A stretch of DNA of 53,301 nucleotides from an uncultured Mucilaginibacter sp. (GCA_903915155.1 CAIWRU010000205.1:1-53301); one strand, 5' to 3'; shown: positions 17,740 through 26,389, counted from the first letter of the stretch. Numbers and translations: made by a program. The notes: generated by a model from the sequence alone, not told the origin.

Positions 17740-18060
17740 TTATTGTTTGCTCTGCTGATATTTGTAATGCAGCTGTTTTAAGGTTTCTTCGGATGCATCA
17801 TCTGTTGAAGCACCATAGCCCGATACCAATATCCCTTTGAGTCCGGATTTTGATGCCAGGGCATACACGATGGCTTCATCTGCGGGGTCGGATGCGCCCT
17901 CGTAACGATAAAGGTCGACTATCTCAAATTCGTCGGCAGCGTAAGCCTGTCCCTCGTTTAAAAACTGGTTCTCCTTTAAATTAAGGTCGAGCGTAAAGCC
18001 TTTTTCTTTTAACTGCTTTATGGCCTCGGTAACGGTGGCGTAATGGAATTGCTGTTGCAT
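17740..18060 (-). CDS. Small conserved protein of unknown function (about 105 residues)
   Basis: 106 residues, acidic, no signal peptide or membrane segment. It starts MQQQFHYATVTEAIKQLKEKGFTLDLNL and has a central DEFEIVDLYRYEGASDPADEAIVYAL segment. Small proteins like this are widespread in Bacteroidota and are sometimes labelled phosphoribosylpyrophosphate synthetase in databases. I see no PRPP-binding loop and consider that name unfounded. It lies just upstream of the carboxylesterase on the same strand (9 bp), so the two may share a transcript. Confidence 0.75.
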   Translation of the reverse strand: MQQQFHYATVTEAIKQLKEKGFTLDLNLKENQFLNEGQAYAADEFEIVDLYRYEGASDPADEAIVYALASKSGLKGILVSGYGASTDDASEETLKQLHYKYQQSKQ

Positions 18061-18169
18061 AGGAATTACAGGTTATAAGGGGATGACGTAAATTTAGGGA
18101 ATAGTATTTAAAACGTAAGTATATAAATCAATAGTCGATATTAATATGATTTAAAGATAAAGGATAATG

Positions 18170-18267
18170 AATTTGGCTAAAGCCAACGGTAAATGATAGC
18201 AGTGATTGCCGTCCCTTTTAAGGGACGGGTAAATATTAATAAGAAAATATAGGCTTTAGCCGAAATT
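18170..18267. repeat. MITE/REP-like palindromic element
   Basis: Outer inverted arms contain GGCTAAAGCC (18175-18184) and GGCTTTAGCC (18252-18261), each extended by AATTT on its outer side. In the middle is a 9-bp hairpin CCGTCCCTT / AAGGGACGG with a TT loop (18209-18228). It fills most of the 234-bp gap between two minus-strand genes. No ORF is inside. Confidence 0.65.
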
Positions 18268-18294
18268 TGCCAGTTGCTAAAAAAAATGATAATG

Positions 18295-19080
18295 CTAAAT
18301 CTCCTTAACGTCCGCTGATGCTATCCAGCCCGCACTGCCGTTAGGCAGCTCTATCTCGATCCAATTGGCGTTGGTTTCCATTACATTAACCTTGGTGCCT
18401 TCATGCACAACAAACATGGGTTTTCCGGTGGCGTCGGGCGTGCTTTTGGCAGTTACCGTACTGCTGAAAACAATGGCCTGGTGATGGTTATTAAAATAAT
18501 TAACCTGGCGATTAGCAATGAAAATGCTGATGAAGCCAAGGCATAGTAGAATAATGCCACCGTAAAATGATGATTTTTTTATGCCGACAGAGTTGGAAAA
18601 GATATACAGGGTCAACAACCCGAAACCCGCCAGCAATAACAATACGCTTAATGCCGCCAGTGTATTGGCCGAAAAACACAGTATGAAACTGTGCCACCAT
18701 GCAGTAACAAAAAACTCGGGCAGTTGAATAACCTTGTCGGTTGTTTTTGAGTTGGCCAGTTTAATGTTGAAGTTGATATCCTCGTCGCCGGGATTCAGTT
18801 TATGGGCCTTTTCAAAATATAATACTGCCGAGGGGATATCGTCTATCTTATAATAAGCGTTGCCCAGGTTAAAATATATGGTTGCCGACTGGTAGCCATC
18901 ATTCAATATCTGTTGATAGCTTTGAACGGCCTGTTGATATTGACCTTTGGCGTATTGTTGGTTTCCTTTTTGAAAAAGCGCAGTTGTGGCATCGCTGCCA
19001 TAGGAAAATACGGGCAGCGCCAAAAACAAAAGCAGGTACAACCCGCCCTTTAGCCGGTTATATTTTATCTTCAATTTCAT
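18295..19080 (-). CDS. batE: BatE-like TPR and SH3 protein
   Basis: 261 residues with a signal peptide. TPR-type helices span about 33-105 (GNQQYAKGQYQQAVQSYQQIL, GNAYYKIDDIPSAVLYFEKAHKLNP), two hydrophobic segments lie near 130-190 and a bacterial SH3-like domain forms the end (VHEGTKVNVMETNANWIEIELPNGSAGWI). This order matches BatE of the Bacteroidota bat operon. It overlaps the end of batD by 23 bases and is the last gene of the operon. It is probably a periplasmic, membrane-anchored scaffold. Confidence 0.85.
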   Translation of the reverse strand: MKLKIKYNRLKGGLYLLLFLALPVFSYGSDATTALFQKGNQQYAKGQYQQAVQSYQQILNDGYQSATIYFNLGNAYYKIDDIPSAVLYFEKAHKLNPGDEDINFNIKLANSKTTDKVIQLPEFFVTAWWHSFILCFSANTLAALSVLLLLAGFGLLTLYIFSNSVGIKKSSFYGGIILLCLGFISIFIANRQVNYFNNHHQAIVFSSTVTAKSTPDATGKPMFVVHEGTKVNVMETNANWIEIELPNGSAGWIASADVKEI

Positions 19081-20878
19081 TTATCGTATTTTTTGCCTTG
19101 TCGAATACCTGTTGTTGCGATATGCCTGTTACCGGGGCAAAGCGCGCCATCTCGCATAGGTCGATGGTATCTGACAACTGGTTAATAGTTCCTTCATCCA
19201 ATGCCCTTGCTTTTAGCTGGTCGGTGATGTTTTCCTTGTTCAGGTCAGCAATCGGGATGTTCAGCTTATCGCTTAAATAACCGTACAGGCCGCGGGCAAC
19301 AGCCTCATAAAATTCATTTTTATTGCCTGCCGATAATTGTTTGGCTGCATTGGCCAAATGTTTGGCTGCAACTTTATTAGCCTTGCGGCTTTTTAGTTTA
19401 ACTATGTCGCTGTTTTGTTTGTCGTCCCAACGGCGATATAATAGTGCTCCTGTAAATGCCAGCGGGCCCAATAACATTAACAGGTAAAAGCTTGCCGAGC
19501 CGTAAAAACCTTCACCGTCTTTATACAGGTCGGGCGAATCAGTTTTGATGTAGCGGATATCCTTGCCAAGCATTTTTATATCCTGCTGGCTGCTCATGTT
19601 GTAGGCAGTAGGGTTTGCCTGCGGGTCGCCTTTATTAACCTTTATGGCGAATGATTTGGCGGGCAATGTTACGTATCTTCTTGTAGCCGGATTGAAGTAC
19701 GAGAAGCCCGGCGGACTAAGTGTGAAATCGCCCAGGTGGCGCGGGATAAGCAGGTAGGTAAATTCCCTGCTGCCTGAAACGCCGCCGGGGTTTACTGCTA
19801 TATTATCGGTTGTCTTCGGGTCATATTTTTCGAAATCGGCAGGCGGGTTAATGTTGGGCGCATTTATCAGCGCCAAATTACCGGTGCCTGTGATTTTAAG
19901 GTTGTAATTAAGCGTTTCGTTGGCCTTTAATTCTTTTTTATCGACGTTCGATGCAACCGAGAATGACCCTACAGCGCCGCTAAAATCGGCCGGTTTACCT
20001 GCTTCGGGTAGTGGCATAGCATGGATAATAACTGGCGGACTGCTTATTTTATAATTTATGTCCTTAAAGCTGCCGCCGCCAAAAACCTGGTCGAAAATAT
20101 CGCCTGAACTTTGCTGCTGCAAGCGAACGGCCAGTGTTAATGATATCGGATCGATGGTCAGGTCGCCGGCATGCTCAGGGAATAATACAGTTTGTTTTAT
20201 GGTAGCTACATTAAAGCGCTCACCTTTGTAATCTTCAATTTTCCATTGCACCTGTTGGCCATTTTTCATTATATCCTGGTTCCAGAAACCATTCAGGTCG
20301 GGGGCCTTATCCAACCCGCTGCCAAGTATAGCCACGCGAGTGTATAACTTATAGTTCACGGTTAATTGTTCGCCCTGGTAAACGCGGGTTTTATCAACTT
20401 CGGCCCGGATGAATAATGATTTTGCAATGCTTTGCGAATTACCCACAGACGCACTGCCAGGGGCGTTTTGTTGCTGTGCCTGTTGTGTTTGCTGCCGCTG
20501 GACGGGTTGCCCTTTTACTACCGTTATTTTTAAGGGATTTGACTTTACCCCGCGCATACCTACATTAATGGTTGCGGGGCCAATAATAAACGTACCTTCT
20601 TTTACCGCTTGCAGTATGTAACTGAACCCCGTAGTATAGGTTGTCACACCATTTACCGATGTCATGCTTTGGGACGGGTTCGGTCCCGATAATACCTGGA
20701 AATTTGAGAGATCTGGCGGATTAAAATCATCGCCATTGCCCTGTACGGTAAAATCAACTTCGAACTGTTCGCCTGTACCCACCTGTGTACTGCTGGCAGT
20801 GGCGGTAAATTTAATCTGCGCAAAAAGCAGTGTCGGCAATAACACTAAAAATGATAATATGTAGTATCCTTTTTTCAT
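19058..20878 (-). CDS. batD: BatD family oxygen-tolerance protein
   Basis: 606 residues with a signal peptide (MKKGYYILSFLVLLPTLLFAQ). Repeated beta-sandwich domains fill residues about 22-460, with FTATASSTQVGTGEQFEVDFTVQGNGDDF at the start and GSREFTYLLIPRHLGDFTL later. One membrane helix lies near residue 475 (SFYLLMLLGPLAFTGALLY), followed by a cytoplasmic helical tail. The layout is that of BatD. The gene is separated from batC by 766 bp containing a transposase; elsewhere in this operon genes overlap or nearly touch. This break suggests that batD and batE now depend on read-through or on a promoter supplied by the insert. Confidence 0.9.
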   Translation of the reverse strand: MKKGYYILSFLVLLPTLLFAQIKFTATASSTQVGTGEQFEVDFTVQGNGDDFNPPDLSNFQVLSGPNPSQSMTSVNGVTTYTTGFSYILQAVKEGTFIIGPATINVGMRGVKSNPLKITVVKGQPVQRQQTQQAQQQNAPGSASVGNSQSIAKSLFIRAEVDKTRVYQGEQLTVNYKLYTRVAILGSGLDKAPDLNGFWNQDIMKNGQQVQWKIEDYKGERFNVATIKQTVLFPEHAGDLTIDPISLTLAVRLQQQSSGDIFDQVFGGGSFKDINYKISSPPVIIHAMPLPEAGKPADFSGAVGSFSVASNVDKKELKANETLNYNLKITGTGNLALINAPNINPPADFEKYDPKTTDNIAVNPGGVSGSREFTYLLIPRHLGDFTLSPPGFSYFNPATRRYVTLPAKSFAIKVNKGDPQANPTAYNMSSQQDIKMLGKDIRYIKTDSPDLYKDGEGFYGSASFYLLMLLGPLAFTGALLYRRWDDKQNSDIVKLKSRKANKVAAKHLANAAKQLSAGNKNEFYEAVARGLYGYLSDKLNIPIADLNKENITDQLKARALDEGTINQLSDTIDLCEMARFAPVTGISQQQVFDKAKNTINEIEDKI

Positions 20879-20914
20879 TTATCAATTAACCACAATGGTA
20901 TAATGTTTTTTGAT

Positions 20915-21545
20915 TGACCCATCGGGTCAACCCCTTTGTAGAATATGTGTAGCTTTTATTTTTTGCCCCGTAGAGGCTACCCTTCATCCGTCTAATAAGT
21001 TGTGAAAAAGGTATTGTTCATCATATTCAATTGCGTAATCTTTTAAAATTCCAATATATTCTTCATTAAATGTTTGTTTGGCATGATGCTCTTTTTGATT
21101 TAAAATATACTTAACTACTCCATCAATCTGTGAACGGCTGTTGCTAAACGCGCCGTATCCTTCCTGCCAATAAAATTTCCTTTTGGTCAACCTTTCTTTA
21201 TTTATAAATTCCGAACTATCGCCCTTTACAAGTTTCATCAATTCCGAAATTGATTGTTTCGGATTAAGACCTGCAAATAAGTGCAAATGGTCGGGCATTG
21301 TATTTATCGCCAATAATTTATGCCCATTGTTTTGAACTACACCCGTAATGTATTTTTGAAGGCGTTCTTCCCATTCTTGCTGAATTATTGCCTCCCGGTA
21401 TTTTACAGCAAATACAAAATGGATATATAATTGTGTGTATGTATTTGCCATCCGCAAAAATAATATATGTTGGTTAAGGGTAGCCTCTACGAGGCAAAAT
21501 TATTGTTCTGTTTTTTTTCTACAAAGGGGCTGACCCTATGGGTCA
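20915..21545. mobile_element. RAYT/REP element (REPtron-like) inside the bat operon
   Basis: A 631-bp unit bounded by 29-bp inverted repeats (20915-20943 and 21517-21545, about 27 of 29 identical). Each contains the palindrome TGACCCATCGGGTCA or a variant. A second nested inverted pair (20961-20982 and 21478-21499, about 21 of 22 identical) carries the core GTAGAGGCTACCC. The only gene inside is a Y1-type REP-associated tyrosine transposase. The transposase stop codon directly follows the inner left repeat. Confidence 0.8.
20984..21451 (-). CDS. REP-associated tyrosine transposase (RAYT, Y1/IS200-like)
   Basis: 155 residues from ATG 21451; a TTG two codons upstream is less likely. It has the Y1 transposase/relaxase fold: YIHFVFAVKYRE at the start, the HUH metal motif HLH at residues 55-57 in MPDHLHLF, and a candidate nucleophile Tyr115 in VVKYILNQKEHH. 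The extra segment WQEGYGAFSNSRSQI is typical of RAYTs. These enzymes nick single-stranded DNA at REP hairpins and are usually single-copy and non-mobile, unlike IS200. No TnpB accompanies it. Nested REP-like inverted repeats flank the gene, which supports the assignment. Confidence 0.9.
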   Translation of the reverse strand: MANTYTQLYIHFVFAVKYREAIIQQEWEERLQKYITGVVQNNGHKLLAINTMPDHLHLFAGLNPKQSISELMKLVKGDSSEFINKERLTKRKFYWQEGYGAFSNSRSQIDGVVKYILNQKEHHAKQTFNEEYIGILKDYAIEYDEQYLFHNLLDG

Positions 21546-21590
21546 TTTTCTTTATAATGTTTGTTAAATAATTCGCCCTTTGTTTGCAAA

Positions 21591-21612
21591 TGTGTCAACC
21601 CTGCGGGTCACT
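21591..21612. repeat. Extra REP-like palindrome outside the RAYT unit
   Basis: The segment around CAACCCTGCGGGTCA has the same TGACCC/GGGT core as the outer repeat of the RAYT element. It lies 45 bp beyond that repeat, between the element and the end of batC. Confidence 0.5.
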
Positions 21613-21644
21613 TTAATGGCATTTAATCACCTTCGCCTAATTTA

Positions 21645-22370
21645 TTACCAATCCTTATCAATGTGCATTTTACCAGCCTTCGCTTTTTTGTTTTTCAGCT
21701 TGTCCTGGGTGTTCTTTTCATTATTGTTCAGCGCATCCAGCATCCGTTGGGCATCTTCTTTCGATAGCTTATCGGGATTTTGTTGCTGTTGATTTTGCTT
21801 GTCTTTATCCTGCTGATCCTTATTGTTCTGATTGTTTTTATCCTGGTTTTTCTTGTCCTGATCCTTTTTATTCTGATCCTGTTTGTTTTGGTTATTTTTG
21901 TTGTTTTGGTTATTCTTATCGTTCTTTTTGTTTTGTTGTTGCTGCTGTTTCAGCTTTTCCTGGGCGTAAGCAAGGTTATACCTTGTTTGGTCGTCCTTCG
22001 GGTTGGCCAGTAACGATTTTTGATAGGCGTCAATACTCTCCTGGTATTTTTTCGATTCCATCAACGAATTACCCAAGTTATGATAAGCACCAGCTTTTAT
22101 TGCATTATTTGTTGCCGATGAACCAATATCGGTAAAATGCTGCGCTGCATCATCAAACTTTTTTTGTTTAAATAATGCATCGCCCAAATTAAAATTACCC
22201 TCGACAGGCATACCCTTTTTCTCAACCGATTTGCTGTACTCGGCGGCGGCATCCTCGTATTTTTTCTGGCTGTAAAGCTGGTTACCTTTATGGATATGGC
22301 TCTTTGCATCCTGTGCATAGAGCCATTCGCCGCTTAACAACATCAATATAATTATAATAAATTGCTTCAT
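21645..22370 (-). CDS. batC: BatC-like TPR protein with low-complexity tail
   Basis: 241 residues: signal peptide (MKQFIIIILMLLSGEWLYAQ), then three TPR-type repeats at about 25-135 (GNQLYSQKKYEDAAAEYSKSV, GDALFKQKKFDDAAQHF, GNSLMESKKYQESIDAYQKSL). A very polar run of Gln, Asn, Lys and Asp follows at about 140-200, then a charged helical end. The order and position match BatC. Its start overlaps the end of batB by 4 bases. The polar run is encoded by an imperfect tandem repeat and may vary in length between strains. Confidence 0.87.
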   Translation of the reverse strand: MKQFIIIILMLLSGEWLYAQDAKSHIHKGNQLYSQKKYEDAAAEYSKSVEKKGMPVEGNFNLGDALFKQKKFDDAAQHFTDIGSSATNNAIKAGAYHNLGNSLMESKKYQESIDAYQKSLLANPKDDQTRYNLAYAQEKLKQQQQQNKKNDKNNQNNKNNQNKQDQNKKDQDKKNQDKNNQNNKDQQDKDKQNQQQQNPDKLSKEDAQRMLDALNNNEKNTQDKLKNKKAKAGKMHIDKDW

Positions 22371-23407
22371 GGCTTCTTCACTTCAAACAATTTCAACTTG
22401 CTTAACCTTAAACTCTTACGGTTCGATATAAAAAACTCCACTACTAATAATAAAAACGCTATCACGAAAAAGAACTGAAATCTGTCCTCAAAATCCTTGA
22501 ATTGCTTGCTATCGTATCCTTTTTGCTGCATTTTGTTCACCTGGTCCATCACAATGTTTAGCCCGCTGCCAGCGTTGCTGGCCCGTACAAATACACCGTT
22601 GCCTGCGGCAGCTATCTCCTTACACATATCCTCATTTAGTTTACTGATAACGGTATGCCCCGCACTATCTACATGGAAACCTGCCTGCTTTCCATTTAAA
22701 TAAACCGGAATAGGCGAGCCCTGCGGCGAACCAAAGCCGATAACATGTATCGCAACCTTTTTATCGGCGGCGGCTTCGGCGGCTTTAACCGCGTCGTCCT
22801 CGTGATTCTCGCCATCGGTCATTAATATCATGGCTTTGGCAGTATTGTTTTTAAAATCGAGCGATTGCATACCCATATCAATGGCTGCACCAATAGCGGT
22901 ACCCTGTGTAGGCACCATGCCGGGGCTTATTTCGTTCAAAAATAATTTTGCTGCCGAGTAGTCGGTAGTCATAGGCAACTGCACGTAAGGTTCGCCGGCA
23001 AATACAACAATGCCTATGCGGTCGTTATGCAAACTGCTTATCAACTGGTCGAGCGCTCGTTTAGCATTCTCCAGCCGATTAGGTGCAAGGTCCTGCGATA
23101 GCATACTGTTCGATACATCCAACAATATCATAATATCCGCGCCGTCGCGTTTTATATCTTCTGTCCGGGTACCTATCTGCGGGTCGGCAAGGCCGATGAT
23201 GATCAGCCCGTAAGCAATAATATATAGGATGAATTTTAGCGTTGGCCTGCTAAACGATACATCAGGCATAATGCGGACGATCACTTCTTTATCACCCAAA
23301 CGGGCAAGCGCTCTTTTTTTCCAGGTGCGTACGCCCGCGAACAAAATGATGAGCAACGGTACGGCTGCCAATCCCCATAAGATCCATATGTGTGCAAAAC
23401 GTAACAT
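22367..23407 (-). CDS. batB: BatB, VWA-domain membrane protein
   Basis: 346 residues. Two N-terminal membrane segments (about 8-25 and 56-75), a von Willebrand A domain at about 90-290 and a C-terminal membrane helix near 315-335. The MIDAS metal site is complete: DVSNS at 97-101, Thr in GTAIG and Asp in MTDGEN. It starts on the base shared with the batA stop and overlaps batC by 4 bases, so translation is coupled. BatB is thought to form a complex with BatA at the inner membrane under control of the MoxR ATPase. Confidence 0.92.
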   Translation of the reverse strand: MLRFAHIWILWGLAAVPLLIILFAGVRTWKKRALARLGDKEVIVRIMPDVSFSRPTLKFILYIIAYGLIIIGLADPQIGTRTEDIKRDGADIMILLDVSNSMLSQDLAPNRLENAKRALDQLISSLHNDRIGIVVFAGEPYVQLPMTTDYSAAKLFLNEISPGMVPTQGTAIGAAIDMGMQSLDFKNNTAKAMILMTDGENHEDDAVKAAEAAADKKVAIHVIGFGSPQGSPIPVYLNGKQAGFHVDSAGHTVISKLNEDMCKEIAAAGNGVFVRASNAGSGLNIVMDQVNKMQQKGYDSKQFKDFEDRFQFFFVIAFLLLVVEFFISNRKSLRLSKLKLFEVKKP

Positions 23408-24414
23408 CAGGTTAAAGCTCCTTTAAAAATGGTACTACTTAATATAAACTCGAGCGATAACAGTATGATCGCCGCCAGGGCAAAAGGTAAAAACCGCTCT
23501 GTTTTTTTATGAAATTGAGTAACCGAAATTTTTACTTTTTCCAGCTTATCTATCTGTTGATAAATGCCTTTTAATTCCTGGTTATTGTGTGCCCTGAAAT
23601 ATTTTCCGCCTGTAATGGCCGATATTTTGCTGAGGGTAGCCTCATCAATTTGTACCGGTATGTTTTGGTAATGGATATTGCCAAATTGGTCTTTAAACGG
23701 ATATGGTGCCGACCCATTTGTGCCGATGCCAACGGTATATACACGTATGCCAAATTGCTTGGCAATCTCGGCAGCGGTAATAGGCGGAATGGAGCCGGTA
23801 TTGTTAACGCCATCCGTAAGTAAAATAACCACTTTGCTTTTTGCTTCGCTATCCTTAAGGCGATTTACCGCGGTAGCCAGGCCCATACCTATGGCGGTGC
23901 CATCGTCTATCATGCCGTTTTGTATGCCCTGGAATAAATTGATGAGCACATCATGATCGATAGTTAACGGGCATTGCGTAAAGCTTTCGCCGCTGAATAT
24001 CACCAGCCCGATACGGTCGTTAGGGCGGGCCTTTATAAAATCAATGGCTATTTGTTTGCCGGCTTCCAAACGGTTAGGCACAAAATCCTCGGAAAGCATA
24101 CTGCCCGAAATATCGCTGGCTATTACAATATCAATGCCTTCGGTGGTTTCATTTTCCCAGCTTAAAGCGGTTTGCGGCCTTGCCAATGCAATAATTAATA
24201 GTGACAATGCCAATACCCGAAGCACAATGCTATAATGCCTGAAATAATAATACGCGTTTTTTTTGCCCGATGAAAACCCGCTGGTGGTCGACATGCTGAG
24301 CGTGCCCTGCAACACTTTATTTTTCCAGATATACCAGCCTATCATCAGCGGGATGATGATGAATAGCCAGAAGAAACCGGGGTAAGCAAATTCTATTCCG
24401 TGAAACCAGCTCAT
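23407..24414 (-). CDS. batA: BatA, VWA-domain membrane protein
   Basis: 335 residues with membrane segments near 12-28 and 60-80, a VWA domain at about 93-290 and a C-terminal helix. MIDAS residues are DISGS at 101-105, Thr in GTAIGMG and Asp in LTDGVN. It overlaps the BatD-like gene upstream by 4 bases and shares one base with batB. The role, inferred from bat operons in Bacteroides and Leptospira, is in envelope stress or aerotolerance. Confidence 0.92.
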   Translation of the reverse strand: MSWFHGIEFAYPGFFWLFIIIPLMIGWYIWKNKVLQGTLSMSTTSGFSSGKKNAYYYFRHYSIVLRVLALSLLIIALARPQTALSWENETTEGIDIVIASDISGSMLSEDFVPNRLEAGKQIAIDFIKARPNDRIGLVIFSGESFTQCPLTIDHDVLINLFQGIQNGMIDDGTAIGMGLATAVNRLKDSEAKSKVVILLTDGVNNTGSIPPITAAEIAKQFGIRVYTVGIGTNGSAPYPFKDQFGNIHYQNIPVQIDEATLSKISAITGGKYFRAHNNQELKGIYQQIDKLEKVKISVTQFHKKTERFLPFALAAIILLSLEFILSSTIFKGALT

Positions 24415-25385
24415 TTCGGTAACTCCTCCTTATCAGCAGGCGCTTGTGGTTCCTGCTTGGTTTGCATTACAAAGCTGATGGCATTCTCCATGCTGAACTC
24501 GTTGTCTTCGGGTAGCGGCTTTTCCTTGGCAAATTTTACCAAATCGGCCAAAAGCAACGTGCGCCTTAATTTTTCGCGGGCATCGGCAGATATTTGAGCC
24601 GATCTTAAACCCGCAAATATTTCATCCGATGTTTGCTCAAGCGCGTTAATGTGATACCTGTTTTCAAGATATTCGCGCAGCGTATCACTCAACTCGCTAT
24701 GGTATAATTTCACCTCATCGCTTTGCCAAAGTTTTTTATCGCGCAGGGCGCTTAATTTATTTAAGGCGATGCTATGCGGCGGAATCTCAGGTACTTTGTT
24801 TATAGGAACAAACTTTTTATTAGGCCGTGTAGCAATGTAAATAGTCAGCCCTATGATAAACAAAACAGCCAACAGTGGGAACACCACCCATTGCCAATGG
24901 TCTTTCAACCAATCCAGCCAGGTGTAGGTTACAGCCAAAGGTTGTTTAATGTCATAAATAGCTTTAGTGGTATCAATAGCTACCGGGGTAAACTGCAGCA
25001 TGAGGCTATCAGTAGTGTACGATGCTGTTTTTGTTTTGAACGTAAACGGCGGGATAGAATATGTGCCAGGCGTAAATGATGTTACCGTATAGTTGCGGGT
25101 TATGGTTTCGTTTTGTACGTTATCCTTGTCAAAAGAGGTGTCAGGCTTGGCAACGCTTACTATCTGTATCTTGCCAATGCTGTCGGCCAGTTGCGGAAAA
25201 GTTATCTCGTCTTTAGCCTGTATATGCGCTATAATGTGCAGGCGCGTTTGATCGCCCATGGGGATGCTCACTTTATCAAGCGTAGCTTCAACCTTAATGT
25301 TTTGCGCGTTGGTTCTGTAAGCAAAACAGGTTAAAAGTAATATCAGTACTAATGTATAATTAAAGTATCGTTTCATTTTTATCAC
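24411..25385 (-). CDS. BatD-like N-domain protein with one membrane helix
   Basis: 324 residues, signal peptide ending near NAQN (a second ATG three codons in is possible). One beta-sandwich domain at about 28-150 (VEATLDKVSIPMGDQTRLHI, FTPGTYSIPPFTF) resembles a single BatD repeat. A membrane helix lies at about 168-190 (WVVFPLLAVLFIIGLTIYIA) and a helical cytoplasmic part follows, similar to DUF4381-type tails (LYHSELSDTLREYLENRY). It overlaps both neighbours by 4 bases. It appears to be the short BatD-type member that lies between DUF58 and batA in Bacteroidota. Confidence 0.82.
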   Translation of the reverse strand: MIKMKRYFNYTLVLILLLTCFAYRTNAQNIKVEATLDKVSIPMGDQTRLHIIAHIQAKDEITFPQLADSIGKIQIVSVAKPDTSFDKDNVQNETITRNYTVTSFTPGTYSIPPFTFKTKTASYTTDSLMLQFTPVAIDTTKAIYDIKQPLAVTYTWLDWLKDHWQWVVFPLLAVLFIIGLTIYIATRPNKKFVPINKVPEIPPHSIALNKLSALRDKKLWQSDEVKLYHSELSDTLREYLENRYHINALEQTSDEIFAGLRSAQISADAREKLRRTLLLADLVKFAKEKPLPEDNEFSMENAISFVMQTKQEPQAPADKEELPK

Positions 25386-26263
25386 CGCCTGCTTTCACGT
25401 TTTTTAAATAGTGTCATTAGTGGTTTTACGTATGATTCATGGGTGCCTATGCCGGTAAAATCAACCCCCGATTTTTTGAAGACGTTTGCCAATTCTGCGT
25501 TTCTTTTAAGCGCCGTCGCCTTGTAGGCATTTCGCACATCCTTATTGCTGGTATTCACCCATTGCAATTCCCCGGTTTCTTCATCTACCATTGGCACCAA
25601 ACCTAAATCCGGAAATTCTTCCTCATGCCTGTCGTATAATTTAAGAGCAATAATGTCATGCTTTTTGTTGGCTATCTTTAACTGATCTTCGAACGGTCCG
25701 CTGATAAAATCGGATATGATAAACGCCGTGCTACGCTTTTTAATAGCGCTGGTAAAGTAGCGCAATGCTTCGGCAACGTTTGTCCCTTTATTTTCGGGTG
25801 TAAAATCTATCAGCTCGCGGATGATCATTAAAATATGGCTGCGGCCTTTTTTTGGCGGGATGAATTTTTCTATCTTATCGCTAAAAAATATAACGCCCAC
25901 CTTGTCATTATTTTGTATCGCCGAAAATGCCAGCACGGCACAAAGCTCAGTCGCAAGATCTTGCTTTTGCTGAACTACGGTACCGAAGTTTTCCGAGCCG
26001 CTTACGTCAATCAATACCATTACGGTAAGCTCGCGCTCTTCCTCAAAACTTTTAACGTAGGGGTGATTAAAGCGCGCGGTAACATTCCAGTCGATGGTGC
26101 GAATTTCATCGCCCACCTGGTATTCGCGTACCTCACTAAAAGCCATACCACGCCCCTTGAAAGCCGAATGATATTCGCCCGAAAATAAGTGGTTGCTTAA
26201 CCCCCGGGTTTTTATCTCGATCTTTCTTACCTTTTTTAGCAGTTCTTTGGTATCCTTTGCCAT
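25382..26263 (-). CDS. DUF58 protein with VWA-like fold
   Basis: 293 residues. The family signature is present: FSGEYHSAFKGRGMAFSEVREY followed by GDEIRTIDWNVTARFN and a VWA-like strand with DVSGS in VLIDVSGSENFG. No membrane segment is seen. DUF58 proteins are encoded next to MoxR ATPases and are thought to be adaptors of that AAA+ protein. A 126-bp gap holding a C-rich palindromic element separates it from moxR; its end overlaps the next gene by 4 bases. Confidence 0.93.
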   Translation of the reverse strand: MAKDTKELLKKVRKIEIKTRGLSNHLFSGEYHSAFKGRGMAFSEVREYQVGDEIRTIDWNVTARFNHPYVKSFEEERELTVMVLIDVSGSENFGTVVQQKQDLATELCAVLAFSAIQNNDKVGVIFFSDKIEKFIPPKKGRSHILMIIRELIDFTPENKGTNVAEALRYFTSAIKKRSTAFIISDFISGPFEDQLKIANKKHDIIALKLYDRHEEEFPDLGLVPMVDEETGELQWVNTSNKDVRNAYKATALKRNAELANVFKKSGVDFTGIGTHESYVKPLMTLFKKRESRR

Positions 26264-26270
26264 AGCGGCT

Positions 26271-26386
26271 AGCCCCCTCTAAATCTCCCCCGGTAGGGGA
26301 GACTTTTGATTATTTAATTATTTTTTCCTGAATATAATCCACTATATTTTTAAAGCCCTCCCTCCCGGGGAGGGTTTGGGTGGGGC
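26271..26386. repeat. C-rich MITE-like element between moxR and DUF58
   Basis: About 116 bp with similar inverted ends (AGCCCC... on the left, ...GGGGCT on the right). Each end carries its own hairpin: TCTCCCC/GGGGAGA at 26284-26302 and CCCTCCC/GGGGAGGG at 26360-26374. The centre is A/T-rich without an ORF. A related C-rich hairpin lies at 34889. Confidence 0.6.
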
Positions 26387-26389
26387 TTA

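Noticed and set aside
17740..18060. Phosphoribosylpyrophosphate synthetase
   Set aside because: No PRPP-binding or ATP-binding motif is visible, and 106 residues is far too short for that enzyme.
20984..21451. Complete IS200/IS605 element with TnpB
   Set aside because: There is no tnpB gene and the flanks are REP-like inverted repeats, so RAYT fits better.
21780..22013. Hydrophobic Leu/Ile/Val-rich ORF on the plus strand
   Set aside because: It is the antisense of the Gln/Asn/Lys repeat of batC, which produces hydrophobic codons by chance.
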